From: G965219965 sp965219965
GTDB taxonomy: Bacteria > Pseudomonadota > Alphaproteobacteria > RS24
Assembly (NCBI GenBank): GCA_965219965.1
Contig: OZ244796.1
Coordinates: 1,240,001-1,304,000 of the forward strand
Length of the DNA stretch: 64,000 bases
Direction: 5' to 3'
Shown here: one piece after another, positions 32,991 to 41,414 of the stretch
Position numbering within the stretch: position 1 is the first letter of the stretch
How the letters are laid out: each line of letters opens with the position of its first letter
Made by a program: the position numbers and the translations under genes
The notes under the pieces: model-generated
Told to the model about the DNA's origin: nothing
Databases searched by the model: none
What the model saw: the letters and a program-made list of their open reading frames with translations, nothing else

Positions 32991-33997
32991 AAGCTTATCT
33001 CAGTAAATTCAAGCTTCATATCTAGACCGCTGTCTAGGGTAAATCCACCATCTTCAGATTGGTCAACTGTCGCTGGCCCGCCAAGTGATGAAACAATTAT
33101 GGGGAACGACATGTTTTTTGTTTTATAAGCAGCAATAGCAGTGGCAACAGAGCCCGTGCCGCAAGATTTAGTTACGCCAACCCCGCGCTCCCATGTGACT
33201 AAGTCAATCGTCTTTTCGTCTTGAATATACGCAAAATTAACATTGGCACCTTGCGGAAATAATGGCTTGTGATTCTCCAAATCCGCACCATATTTTTCTG
33301 CCAATCTATCTAGCTCGTCGGGTCGGTCAAAAAAAATCACGGCATGAGGGTTGCCAACATTCACCAAAAAGGCGGGCGGTAAATCTTTATGTAGTTTAAC
33401 TTTTGATGTATCGCCAATATCTTTTGCGAACGGAATTTCTTGCCAGCCAAATTTCGGTAGCGGCAGTTTTACACAAGTATGCAGATGGAAAAGCTGTCTA
33501 TTGCCCCCAATGGTTATTGGGACGGTATTCTCACATAACAACATGCCGCCCAGAGTTCCAATTCTCCTATCGGAATGTTTGTCCTTTTTGTGTAAATAAA
33601 GCAAAATCGCACGCGTGCCATTACCGCAGGCCTCAACTTCGCCGCCATCGGCATTAAAAATGCGCAGGAAAATATCGCCGCCCTCGCCCTTGCTTTCATC
33701 ATTGCCCTTTTTCGGGTCGCAAATAATAAGCACTTGGTCGCACCCTTGACCGAGGCCAATCGTTTCACCTTCAGGCACGGGAATGTATAGTGGGTCAACC
33801 CCTTTTTTCTTGGCCTCATTTGCTACGGCCTCACTTACTGTGTCCATTTCTTGACGTGCGGCAATTTTTTTTATTTGCTCACGGCCAAGCCCAGCAATCT
33901 CTGCTGCTTTGGGTTGCCCCGTGCGGGCGTCCAGCACGACAAATTCATTGCCATTGACGCTCATTTTAGCGCAAGGATATGTCTGTTTCTCGCTCAT
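32987..33997 (-). CDS. dapF: Diaminopimelate epimerase, with N-terminal insertion
   Basis: Converts LL- to meso-diaminopimelate for lysine and peptidoglycan. Both catalytic cysteines are present (EACGNGTRAI and KSCGTGSVATAIA), together with RIFNADGGEVEACG, VGNPHAVIFF and VTWERGVGVT. At 336 residues it is about 50 longer than usual: after NEFVVLDARTG there is a charged insertion (EMDTVSEAVANEAKKKGVDP) before GCDQVLIICD, and a lysine/glycine-rich loop (PKKGNDESKGEGGD). The gene is AT-richer than mtaB and ffh, hinting at replacement from another lineage. It heads the minus-strand run and overlaps mtaB. Confidence 0.92.
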   Translation of the reverse strand: MSEKQTYPCAKMSVNGNEFVVLDARTGQPKAAEIAGLGREQIKKIAARQEMDTVSEAVANEAKKKGVDPLYIPVPEGETIGLGQGCDQVLIICDPKKGNDESKGEGGDIFLRIFNADGGEVEACGNGTRAILLYLHKKDKHSDRRIGTLGGMLLCENTVPITIGGNRQLFHLHTCVKLPLPKFGWQEIPFAKDIGDTSKVKLHKDLPPAFLVNVGNPHAVIFFDRPDELDRLAEKYGADLENHKPLFPQGANVNFAYIQDEKTIDLVTWERGVGVTKSCGTGSVATAIAAYKTKNMSFPIIVSSLGGPATVDQSEDGGFTLDSGLDMKLEFTEISL

Positions 33998-34055
33998 AGT
34001 CCTTGTATATAAGCGTGAATGGGGCGAAAAGCCACCCCCTAGCCACTCTAACGGC

Positions 34056-34084
34056 TTGACTTTTCCGTCGCCGCCGCCTAAATT
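34056..34084 (+). promoter_or_regulatory. Sigma-70-type promoter for the ffh operon
   Basis: TTGACT (34056-34061), a 17-base spacer and TAAATT (34079-34084) lie 150 bases upstream of ffh in the gap divergent from dapF. The leader after it contains an 18-bp direct repeat. Confidence 0.6.
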
Positions 34085-34182
34085 CGCCCCACTTCATAAG
34101 AAGCGAAAATTGAATTCGGTTTCAGCCCGCCCGCCATTTGGGCAAGGGGCGAAATCACCACCCAACAACGATATTCGTCCTT

Positions 34183-34218
34183 GGGTGCAATGCCCTTTGG
34201 GGGTGCAATGCCCTTTAG
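34183..34218 (+). repeat. 18-bp tandem repeat in the ffh leader
   Basis: GGGTGCAATGCCCTTTGG and GGGTGCAATGCCCTTTAG follow each other directly, 18 bases before the ffh ATG. Each unit can form a small GGG/CCC hairpin. Possible effect on translation initiation of ffh is inference. Confidence 0.75.
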
Positions 34219-34236
34219 GGCGCAGAAAGAAAAGGC

Positions 34237-35667
34237 ATGTTTGAAAGCCTGACGGAAAATTTAAGCACGGTGTTTGACCGCCTCACGGGGCGCGGTGCCT
34301 TGTCGGAAAAAGAAGTGGATGCCGCCTTGCAAGAGGTTCGCAAAGCCTTGCTTGCCGCCGATGTTGCTTTGCCCGCCGCCACCGCGCTTTTAGACAGCAT
34401 CCGCCCGCAAGCCATTGGCACGCAGGTGCTTAAATCGGTCACGCCCGGCCAGCAGGTGGTGAAAATCACCCATGACGCGCTGGTGGCCATGCTCGGCGAA
34501 GCCGCCCCCATTTCCCTCAACGCGCCCGCGCCTTTGGCCATTATGATGGTCGGCTTGCAAGGATCGGGCAAAACCACCAGCACCGCCAAGCTCGCCCGTT
34601 TGCTGGCCAGCCGCGAGAAGCGCAAAATTCTGATGGCCTCGCTAGACACCAGCCGTCCGGCGGCGATGGAACAGTTGCGCGTTTTGGGCGCACAAATAAA
34701 TATAGAAACCCTGCCCATTATGGACGGCCAAAATCCCAAAGACATTGCCACCCGCGCCATGCAGGCGGGCAAATTGGGCGGCTTTGATGTGGTGCTGTTA
34801 GACACGGCGGGCCGCACCAATGCCGATGCCGCGCTGATGGCCGAACTTTCGGCCATAGAAAAAGCCGCCGCCCCGCATGAAACCTTGCTGGTCGCCGACA
34901 GCCTCACCGGCCAAGAAGCCGTCACCATTGCGGCGCAATTTGCCGCCCATGTCACGCTTAGCGGCATTATGCTCACCCGCACTGAAGGCGATGGGCGCGG
35001 CGGTGCCGCCCTTTCCATGCGCCATGTCACGGGCGTGCCGATAAAATTACTTGGCACGGGCGAGGGCGTGGATAAAATTGAAATCTTTGACCCCGTCCGC
35101 ATTGCCGGGCGCATTTTGGGCAAGGGCGATGTGGTTGGTCTGGTGGAAAAAGCCGCCGACAGCATGGAAGCCGATAAGGCCGAAAAGCTCGCCGCCAAAA
35201 TGAAAAAGGGCGTGTTCACGCTTGACGATATGGCCGCGCAGCTTTTGCAAATGCGGAAAATGGGCGGCATGGGCGGCATTTTATCTATGTTGCCCAATAT
35301 GGGCGGCAAAATGAAAAAGCAAGCCGCCGCCCAGCTAGACGCTATGGGCATGGACGACCGTTACCTTCTGCGCCAAGCCGCGATTGTGTCCTCTATGACG
35401 CAGGCCGAAAAAGACAATCCCAAGCTCCTCAATGCCAGCCGCAAACGCCGTGTAGCGGCGGGTTCTGGCACGCATGTGCAAGATGTTAACAAGCTGCTGA
35501 AAATGCACAGGCAAATGGCCGATATGGTCAAAAAAATGGGCAAGTCGGGCGTCAAAGGCATGATGGCCGCTATGGAAAACATGGGCGGCGGCGGCAATAT
35601 GCCCAATATGCCTTCTGCCGATTTGCCGCCTGATATGGCGCATTTATTATCACCCAAAAAGAAATGA
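34237..35667 (+). CDS. ffh: Signal recognition particle protein Ffh
   Basis: GTPase subunit of SRP that binds signal sequences and 4.5S RNA. 476 residues: N domain, G domain with MVGLQGSGKTTSTAKLA, DTSRPAAMEQL, DTAGRTNADAALM, TRTEGDGRGGAAL and GTGEGVDKIEIF, and a methionine-rich M domain (about 295-450) with KMRKMGGMGGILSMLPNMGG. First gene of the ffh-rpsP-rimM-trmD-rplS cluster. No 4.5S RNA gene was recognised nearby. Confidence 0.96.
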   Translation: MFESLTENLSTVFDRLTGRGALSEKEVDAALQEVRKALLAADVALPAATALLDSIRPQAIGTQVLKSVTPGQQVVKITHDALVAMLGEAAPISLNAPAPLAIMMVGLQGSGKTTSTAKLARLLASREKRKILMASLDTSRPAAMEQLRVLGAQINIETLPIMDGQNPKDIATRAMQAGKLGGFDVVLLDTAGRTNADAALMAELSAIEKAAAPHETLLVADSLTGQEAVTIAAQFAAHVTLSGIMLTRTEGDGRGGAALSMRHVTGVPIKLLGTGEGVDKIEIFDPVRIAGRILGKGDVVGLVEKAADSMEADKAEKLAAKMKKGVFTLDDMAAQLLQMRKMGGMGGILSMLPNMGGKMKKQAAAQLDAMGMDDRYLLRQAAIVSSMTQAEKDNPKLLNASRKRRVAAGSGTHVQDVNKLLKMHRQMADMVKKMGKSGVKGMMAAMENMGGGGNMPNMPSADLPPDMAHLLSPKKK

Positions 35668-35694
35668 AACCAAGCTATTTGAAAGGAAAACATA

Positions 35695-36405
35695 ATGGCT
35701 CTTAAAATTCGTATGTCCCGTGCAGGCGCAAAAAAGCGTCCCTTTTATCGCATTGTTGTGGCCGACAGCCGTATGCCGCGTGATGGGCGTTACATTGAAC
35801 GCATTGGCACATTTAACCCGCTTTTGCCTAAAGACGACAAAACCCGTCTCAAGCTAGACTTAGACCGCGCAAAGCATTGGTTAGATAATGGCGCGTTGCC
35901 GTCTGACCGCGTGTCGCGCTTTTTAGATGATGCGGGCTTATGGAAACGCCAGCCGCGTAATAATCCGCAAAAAGCCCAGCCCGGCGCGAAAGCGCAAGAG
36001 CGTGAAAAAGCCAAACTTGAAGCGGCGGAAGAAGCCAAACGTTTGGCCGAAGAAATGGCCAATAAACCAAAAGAAGAACCGAAAGAGGAAGCTCCTGCTG
36101 AAACAGAAGTAAAAGAAGAGGCCGCCCCTGCAGAGGAAACCAAAGCGGAAGAAAAAACTGAAGAAAAAGCTGAAGAAAAAACTGAAGAAGCAAAACCAGA
36201 AGAAGCGCAAGAAGAAGCAAAGCCTGAAGAGAAAGCTGAAGAAGCAAAGCCTGAAGAGAAAGCTGAAGAAGCAAAGCCCGAAGAAAAAGCGGAAGAAAAA
36301 GCTGACGCACCAGAAGAAAAAACTGAAGCGGCGCAAGCTGAACCAGAAGCAGAGGCGAAACCCGAAGAAAAACCAGCAGAAGACGAAAAGGATAAAGAGG
36401 CTTAA
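35695..36405 (+). CDS. rpsP: 30S ribosomal protein S16 with long acidic/lysine tail
   Basis: Residues 1-90 are ordinary bS16 (ALKIRMSRAGAKKRPFYRIV, DSRMPRDGRYIERIGTFNPL, VSRFLDDAGLWKR). The other roughly 140 residues form a low-complexity Glu/Lys/Ala tail with a nine-residue repeat (EEAKPEEKA, three exact copies). S16 in relatives often carries a basic or mixed tail of 20-80 residues, so this one is unusually long and strongly acidic. GAAAGGA lies upstream as the ribosome-binding site. The rimM start follows the stop with no gap. Confidence 0.95.
   Translation: MALKIRMSRAGAKKRPFYRIVVADSRMPRDGRYIERIGTFNPLLPKDDKTRLKLDLDRAKHWLDNGALPSDRVSRFLDDAGLWKRQPRNNPQKAQPGAKAQEREKAKLEAAEEAKRLAEEMANKPKEEPKEEAPAETEVKEEAAPAEETKAEEKTEEKAEEKTEEAKPEEAQEEAKPEEKAEEAKPEEKAEEAKPEEKAEEKADAPEEKTEAAQAEPEAEAKPEEKPAEDEKDKEA
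36211..36291 (+). repeat. 27-bp coding repeat in the rpsP tail
   Basis: Three tandem units (36211-36237, 36238-36264, 36265-36291). Units 1 and 2 are identical, unit 3 has three synonymous changes. They encode EEAKPEEKA three times. The DNA identity indicates recent slippage expansion. Confidence 0.85.
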
Positions 36406-36945
36406 TTGATTGCCAGCGAAAAAAAATCGGCATGGGTGTGTCTTGGCGCGGTGGCGGGCGCACATGGGGTGCGGGGGCAGATGCGGGTGAAAACCTTCAC
36501 GCAAAACCCTTTGGACATTGCCGCCTATGGCACGCTGAGCGATGGTGCGGGGCGCGATTTCACCATCACCGAAGCGGTGGCTGATAAAATCGGCGCGAGA
36601 GTCACCATGCACGGCATTGATAGCCGCGAGCAAGCCGCCGCGCTTAAAGGCACGCGCCTTTATATTCCCCGCGCCCGTCTGCCCGCCTTAAAAGAGGCGG
36701 ATGATTTTTACCATGCCGACCTCACCGGATTGGCCGCCGTCAATAAAGCGGGTGAAACCATTGGCACTTGCATTGGGGTGCATAATTTTGGCGCGGGCGA
36801 TATGTTGGAAATAAAAAAGCAAGACGGCAGTAGTGAATTGCTGAGCTTTACCAAAGAAAATGTGCCGCATATTGACATCGCGGCGGGGCGTTTGGAAATT
36901 CATTTCCCCGCCAGCACAGACGCAAAAAAGGAAACGCAAAAATGA
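36406..36945 (+). CDS. rimM: 16S rRNA processing protein RimM
   Basis: Assembly factor for the 30S head, binding S19. 179 residues with N-terminal RimM barrel (WVCLGAVAGAHGVRGQMRVK, FTQNPLDIAAYG, GIDSREQAAALKGTRLYIPR) and C-terminal PRC-barrel (DDFYHADLTGLAAVN, IGVHNFGAGDMLEI, FTKENVPHIDI). No ATG suits the N-terminus; TTG 36406, immediately after the rpsP stop, is the probable start and implies translational coupling. Overlaps trmD by four bases. Confidence 0.92.
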   Translation: MIASEKKSAWVCLGAVAGAHGVRGQMRVKTFTQNPLDIAAYGTLSDGAGRDFTITEAVADKIGARVTMHGIDSREQAAALKGTRLYIPRARLPALKEADDFYHADLTGLAAVNKAGETIGTCIGVHNFGAGDMLEIKKQDGSSELLSFTKENVPHIDIAAGRLEIHFPASTDAKKETQK

Positions 36946-37652
36946 GTTGGGACGCCCATATCATCACGCTTTTGCCCCACGCTTTTCCCGGCCTATTGGG
37001 TCATGCGCTGGCGGGTCGGGCTTTGGAAAAAAACATTTGGTCGCTAAACACCATTGACTTGCGCGATTTTGGCGAAGGCAAACATAAAAATGTGGACGAC
37101 ACCCCCGCAGGTGGCGGGGCGGGCATGGTGTTGCGCCCCGATATTGCATGCGCCGCCATTGATGCCGCCCAAAAAGCCGCGCCCGATTTGCCCACCCTTG
37201 CCCTTAGCCCACGCGGTGCGCCTTTAACCCAAAGCCGTGTGCGCGAGCTGGCCGCAGGCAAAGGCGTGATTTTATTTTGTGCGCGTTTTGAGGGCATTGA
37301 TGAGCGCGTTTTTACCACCCGCCAAATAGAAGAGGTGAGTCTTGGCGATTATATTTTATCGGGCGGCGAGGGGGCGGCGCAAATTTTGCTTGATGCGGTG
37401 GTGCGCCTTCTGCCCCAAGTCATGGGCGATGCCGCTTCGGCCCAAGAGGAAAGTTTTGAAAATGGGCTGTTGGAATATCCCCATTATACCCGCCCGCAGG
37501 ATTTTGAAGGCCACGCAATCCCGCCTATTTTAACTTCTGGCGACCATCAAAAAGTGGCCGCTTGGCGGCGCGAGCAGGCCGAAAATCTCACCCGCGCCCG
37601 TCGCCCCGATTTATGGGCGGCCTATCGGGCGAAAAAGGGCGATAAAAATTAG
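36942..37652 (+). CDS. trmD: tRNA (guanine-N1-)-methyltransferase
   Basis: SPOUT methyltransferase forming m1G37 in tRNA. 236 residues with the trefoil-knot motifs GGGAGMVLRPDIACAAID, LALSPRGAPLTQ, GKGVILFCARFEGIDERVF, EVSLGDYILSGGEGAAQIL and the family tail VLLTSGDH-like PPILTSGDHQKVAAWRREQA. ATGA overlap with rimM. Confidence 0.96.
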   Translation: MSWDAHIITLLPHAFPGLLGHALAGRALEKNIWSLNTIDLRDFGEGKHKNVDDTPAGGGAGMVLRPDIACAAIDAAQKAAPDLPTLALSPRGAPLTQSRVRELAAGKGVILFCARFEGIDERVFTTRQIEEVSLGDYILSGGEGAAQILLDAVVRLLPQVMGDAASAQEESFENGLLEYPHYTRPQDFEGHAIPPILTSGDHQKVAAWRREQAENLTRARRPDLWAAYRAKKGDKN

Positions 37653-37659
37653 GATTTTG

Positions 37660-37691
37660 CCCCTTTTGGCGGGTTTTTTCGCCTTTAGGGG
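37660..37691 (+). terminator. Hairpin between trmD and rplS, possible attenuator
   Basis: CCCCTTTTGGCG and CGCCTTTAGGGG pair at both ends (CCCCT/AGGGG and GGCG/CGCC) around an internal mismatch, with a T-rich loop. It is not followed by a long T run, so full termination is doubtful. It may moderate read-through into rplS. Confidence 0.4.
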
Positions 37692-37747
37692 TGACAAATG
37701 CGCCTTTTTTGTGCTATTTCCACCCCACTCCAAATGAGAGAAATGCC

Positions 37748-38215
37748 ATGAATGTGATTGACGAAATAAACCGCGAGCATATCGCCGAATTAACGACAGA
37801 AAAAAATATCCCCGATTTTCAGGCGGGCGATACGGTCAAGGTGAATGTGAAAGTCAAGGAAGGCACCCGTGAGCGCATACAGGCCTATGAGGGCGTGTGC
37901 ATTGCGCGGTCGGGGGCGGATTTGAACGCCAATTTCACCGTGCGCAAAATTTCCTATGGCGAAGGCGTGGAGCGTGTGTTTCCCATTTACAGCCCGCTTG
38001 TGGACAGCATTGAATTGATACGCCGTGGCCGTGTGCGCCGTGCGAAACTTTATTATTTGCGCGGGCTGACGGGCAAGGCGGCACGCATTACCGAACGCCG
38101 TGTTGCCCGCAAAGATAAAACTGCAGAAGAAGCCGCGCCTAAAAAAGCTGCCGCTAAAAAAGCCACTAAAAAAACTGACAAAGCGGAAACCACGGCGGAA
38201 ACCAAAGAGGCATAG
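37748..38215 (+). CDS. rplS: 50S ribosomal protein L19
   Basis: 155 residues from ATG 37748 (MNVIDEINREHIAELT). Core motifs: FQAGDTVKVNVKVKEGTRER, QAYEGVCIARSGADLNANFT, GEGVERVFPIYSPLVDSIEL and RRAKLYYLRGLTGKAARI. A Lys/Ala-rich tail of about 40 residues (EEAAPKKAAAKKATKKTDKA) follows the core, matching the tendency to charged tails seen in rpsP and cysD here. The leuC ATG is four bases after its stop. Confidence 0.95.
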   Translation: MNVIDEINREHIAELTTEKNIPDFQAGDTVKVNVKVKEGTRERIQAYEGVCIARSGADLNANFTVRKISYGEGVERVFPIYSPLVDSIELIRRGRVRRAKLYYLRGLTGKAARITERRVARKDKTAEEAAPKKAAAKKATKKTDKAETTAETKEA

Positions 38216-38219
38216 TCTT

Positions 38220-39635
38220 ATGTCTGCTACCACGCTTTACGATAAAATTTGGCACGCCCATTTGGTGGACGCCCAAGATGACGGCAACTGCCTTCTTTAT
38301 ATTGACCGCCATTTAATTCACGAAGTCACCAGCCCGCAGGCTTTTGAGGGTTTGCGTATGACGGGGCGCAAAATCCGCGCACCAGAAAAAACTTTGGCGG
38401 TGGCCGACCATAATATCCCCACCACCGACCGCACGGGCGGGGTGGACGCCATTGCCGATGATGCCAGCCGTATTCAAGTCCAAACGCTGGCCGCAAATTG
38501 CGCTGAATTTGGCGTGGAATATATTGAAATGTCCGACCAGCGTCAGGGCATTGTTCATATTGTCGGGCCAGAAGAAGGCTTTACCTTACCCGGCCTCACC
38601 ATTGTTTGCGGCGACAGCCACACTTCTACGCATGGCGCGTTTGGCGCGTTGGCGCATGGCATTGGCACTTCGGAAGTGGAACATGTGTTGGCCACCCAAA
38701 CTTTGCAACAGCGCAAGGCGCAAAATTTTCGCATAAATGTTGTCGGCAAACCGCCGTCCCATTTCACCGCCAAAGATATTGCGCTGGCCATTATTGGCGA
38801 AATTGGCACGGCGGGCGGCACGGGGTGTGTGTTGGAATATGCGGGCGAAGCCATTGACGCGCTCAGCATGGAAGGGCGCATGACTTTGTGCAATATGTCC
38901 ATTGAAGCGGGTGCGCGTGCGGGGCTTATCGCGCCCGATGAAAAAACTTTCACCTATTTGCAAAACCGCCCCAAAGCCCCCAAAGGCGCGGATTGGGACG
39001 CGGCTTTAGCCTATTGGCAAACGCTTAAATCCGATGACGCCGCCCAATTTGACCGCGAAATAACCATTGATGCGGGCAATTTGCCCCCGCTTGTCACTTG
39101 GGGAACCAGCCCGCAAGATGTTGTCACCATTGACGGGGCGGTGCCGGACCCGCAAAAAATTGACGACCAAGCACGGCGCAAATCCATGCAGCGTTCTTTA
39201 GATTATATGGGGCTGGAAGCTGGCACGCCGATGGAAAAAATTTCCATTGACCGCGTTTTTATTGGCTCTTGCACCAATAGCCGCATTGAAGATTTACGCG
39301 CTGCGGCGGCCATTGTTGAAAAGGCCGCCAGCACGGTGGCCGAAAATGTTAATGCGATGGTTGTTCCCGGCTCTGGTCTTATCAAAGCCCAAGCCGAAGC
39401 CGAAGGGCTGGACAAGGTTTTTCTCAAAGCCGGATTTGAATGGCGCGAGCCGGGTTGCTCTATGTGTTTGGCGATGAATGATGACCGCCTCGCGCCCGGC
39501 GAAAGATGCGCGTCCACTTCCAACCGCAATTTTGAAGGACGGCAAGGGCGCGGCGGACGCACCCATTTGGTTTCCCCCGCAATGGCCGCCGCCGCCGCTA
39601 TGGCGGGTCATTTTGTTGACATACGCAAACTTTGA
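38220..39635 (+). CDS. leuC: 3-isopropylmalate dehydratase large subunit
   Basis: Aconitase-type enzyme of leucine synthesis. 471 residues from ATG 38220 (MSATTLYDKIWHAHLV). [4Fe-4S] cysteines lie in IGSCTNSRIEDLRAA and GCSMCLAMNDDRL; other motifs are HLIHEVTSPQAFEG, VADHNIPTTDR, CGDSHTSTHGAFGALAHGIG, GKPPSHFTAKDIALAIIGEI and NRNFEGRQGRGGRTHLVSPA. Followed at 12 bases by leuD and then leuB, all probably one transcript from rplS. Confidence 0.96.
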   Translation: MSATTLYDKIWHAHLVDAQDDGNCLLYIDRHLIHEVTSPQAFEGLRMTGRKIRAPEKTLAVADHNIPTTDRTGGVDAIADDASRIQVQTLAANCAEFGVEYIEMSDQRQGIVHIVGPEEGFTLPGLTIVCGDSHTSTHGAFGALAHGIGTSEVEHVLATQTLQQRKAQNFRINVVGKPPSHFTAKDIALAIIGEIGTAGGTGCVLEYAGEAIDALSMEGRMTLCNMSIEAGARAGLIAPDEKTFTYLQNRPKAPKGADWDAALAYWQTLKSDDAAQFDREITIDAGNLPPLVTWGTSPQDVVTIDGAVPDPQKIDDQARRKSMQRSLDYMGLEAGTPMEKISIDRVFIGSCTNSRIEDLRAAAAIVEKAASTVAENVNAMVVPGSGLIKAQAEAEGLDKVFLKAGFEWREPGCSMCLAMNDDRLAPGERCASTSNRNFEGRQGRGGRTHLVSPAMAAAAAMAGHFVDIRKL

Positions 39636-39647
39636 GGAGCGCGACTG

Positions 39648-40250
39648 ATGAAAAAATTTACAACATTATCAGGCATAGCCGCGCCGTTAAATATGATAAA
39701 TGTGGACACGGATATGATTATCCCCAAGCAGTTTTTGAAAACCATTAAGCGTGAGGGTTTGGGCAAAAATCTATTTGACGAAATGCGTTACAAGCCCGAT
39801 GGCACCGAAATTGACGATTTTGTTTTGAACAAGCCCGCCTATCGCAAGGCCGAAATTCTCATTGCCGGTGATAATTTTGGTTGCGGCTCTAGCCGTGAAC
39901 ACGCCCCTTGGGCGTTGCTGGATTTTGGCATACGTTGCGTTATCGCGCCCAGCTTTGCTGATATTTTTTACAATAATTGTTTCAAAAATGGGATTTTGCC
40001 GATTGTGCTGCCCCAAGCTGATATTGACAAACTTATGGACGATGCCGAGCGCGGCGCGAATGCGATTATTTCTGTGGATTTGACCGCCCAAGAAATCACT
40101 GGCCCTGATGGCGGCACAATCAGTTTTGAAGTGGAAGCCTTGCGTAAAGAATGTTTGCTCAATGGGCTGGACGACATTGCCCTGACGCTGAAAAAACAAA
40201 CAAAAATTGATGCTTTTGAAGCCAAGCATAACGCCCATGCGTGGTCGTAA
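39648..40250 (+). CDS. leuD: 3-isopropylmalate dehydratase small subunit
   Basis: Swivel subunit partnering LeuC. 200 residues with the typical N-terminus (TLSGIAAPLNMINVDTDMII, PKQFLKTI) and substrate loop AGDNFGCGSSREHAPWALLD, then IAPSFADIFYNNCFKNGILP. Normal length for the bacterial type. GAGGAGCG lies before the ATG. Confidence 0.96.
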   Translation: MKKFTTLSGIAAPLNMINVDTDMIIPKQFLKTIKREGLGKNLFDEMRYKPDGTEIDDFVLNKPAYRKAEILIAGDNFGCGSSREHAPWALLDFGIRCVIAPSFADIFYNNCFKNGILPIVLPQADIDKLMDDAERGANAIISVDLTAQEITGPDGGTISFEVEALRKECLLNGLDDIALTLKKQTKIDAFEAKHNAHAWS

Positions 40251-40275
40251 AGCCGTAAAATAACGAGACATTAAA

Positions 40276-41388
40276 ATGGAAAAAATTCTTATTCTGGCGG
40301 GCGATGGTATCGGGCCAGAAGTCATGGCGCAGACGCGCCGCATTATGGATTGGTTCGGCACACAGCGCGGCTTTAATTTTTCCGCCGAAGAAGAGCTGGT
40401 TGGCGGCGCGGCCTATGACGCGCATGGCGCGGCTATTTCTGACGCGGCGATGGACAAAGCCCAGCAGGCCGATGCGGTTTTTCTCGGCGCGGTTGGTGGG
40501 CCGCAATGGGATAATGTCGCCTATGATGTCCGCCCCGAAGCGGGCCTGTTGCGTTTGCGCCGCGAGCTTGGCCTATTTGCCAATTTGCGTCCGGCTATTT
40601 GTTTTCCTGCTTTGGCCGATGCCTCTTCGCTCAAGCGCGAGCTGATTGAAGGACTGGACATTATGATTGTCCGCGAACTCACGGGCGGGGTGTATTTTGG
40701 TGAACCACGCGGCATTGAAGATTTGGGCAATGGCCAAAGGCGCGGCATTAACACGCAAGTTTATGACACTTATGAAATAGAGCGCATTGCCCGTGTCGCT
40801 GGCACGCTGGCGATGAAGCGCGGCAAGCGTTTGGCGTCGGCTGAAAAGCGCAATGTCATGGAAAGCGGGCTGTTATGGCATGAGGAAGTCACCCGTGTGA
40901 TTGAAAATGAATTTCCCGAAGTCGCGCTTGAACATGTGCTGGCCGATAATTGCGCCATGCAGCTTGTCCGCCAGCCCAAACAATATGATGTGCTGGTGAC
41001 GGATAATTTATTTGGTGATTTGCTTTCTGATGTCGCCGCCATGCTCACGGGTTCTTTGGGCATGTTGCCTTCGGCCTCTTTGGGCGAGGCCGATAAAAAT
41101 GGCCGCCCGAAAGCTCGCCCGAAAGCCATGTATGAACCCGTGCATGGCTCTGCGCCCGATATTGCGGGCAAAAACATGGCCAATCCTTTGGCCACCATTA
41201 TGTCTTTTGCGATGGCTTTGCGCTATAGCTTTGACCGCCCGCAAGATGCTGATTTGCTGGAAAAGGCCGTCACCAAAGTGCTGGATAAAAACCGCACGGC
41301 TGATATTATGCAGGACGGCTTGACACAAGTCGGCACAGACGCTATGGGCGATGCGCTGATAGGTGCGCTGGAAGCGGCGACCCAATAG
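40276..41388 (+). CDS. leuB: 3-isopropylmalate dehydrogenase
   Basis: NAD-dependent oxidative decarboxylation step of leucine synthesis. 370 residues: LILAGDGIGPEVMAQT at the start, LGAVGGPQWDN, the substrate-binding arginines around LLRLRRELGLFANLRPA, VRELTGGVYFGEPRG, VLVTDNLFGDLLSDVAAMLT (metal aspartates) and EPVHGSAPDIAGKNMANPLA. Typical length and order after leuD. Confidence 0.96.
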   Translation: MEKILILAGDGIGPEVMAQTRRIMDWFGTQRGFNFSAEEELVGGAAYDAHGAAISDAAMDKAQQADAVFLGAVGGPQWDNVAYDVRPEAGLLRLRRELGLFANLRPAICFPALADASSLKRELIEGLDIMIVRELTGGVYFGEPRGIEDLGNGQRRGINTQVYDTYEIERIARVAGTLAMKRGKRLASAEKRNVMESGLLWHEEVTRVIENEFPEVALEHVLADNCAMQLVRQPKQYDVLVTDNLFGDLLSDVAAMLTGSLGMLPSASLGEADKNGRPKARPKAMYEPVHGSAPDIAGKNMANPLATIMSFAMALRYSFDRPQDADLLEKAVTKVLDKNRTADIMQDGLTQVGTDAMGDALIGALEAATQ

Positions 41389-41414
41389 CACGCCAAATAT
41401 CAAAGGGCTGAAAA

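Noticed and set aside
33998..34236. Possible 4.5S RNA gene beside ffh
   Set aside because: The GGTC..GGAAGG..GCAGCC-type core of SRP RNA is absent; the region holds a promoter and an 18-bp direct repeat.
35790..36633. Long antisense frames opposite rpsP, rich in Phe, Leu or Ser
   Set aside because: They are the complement of the Glu/Lys repeat tail; low-complexity shadow frames.
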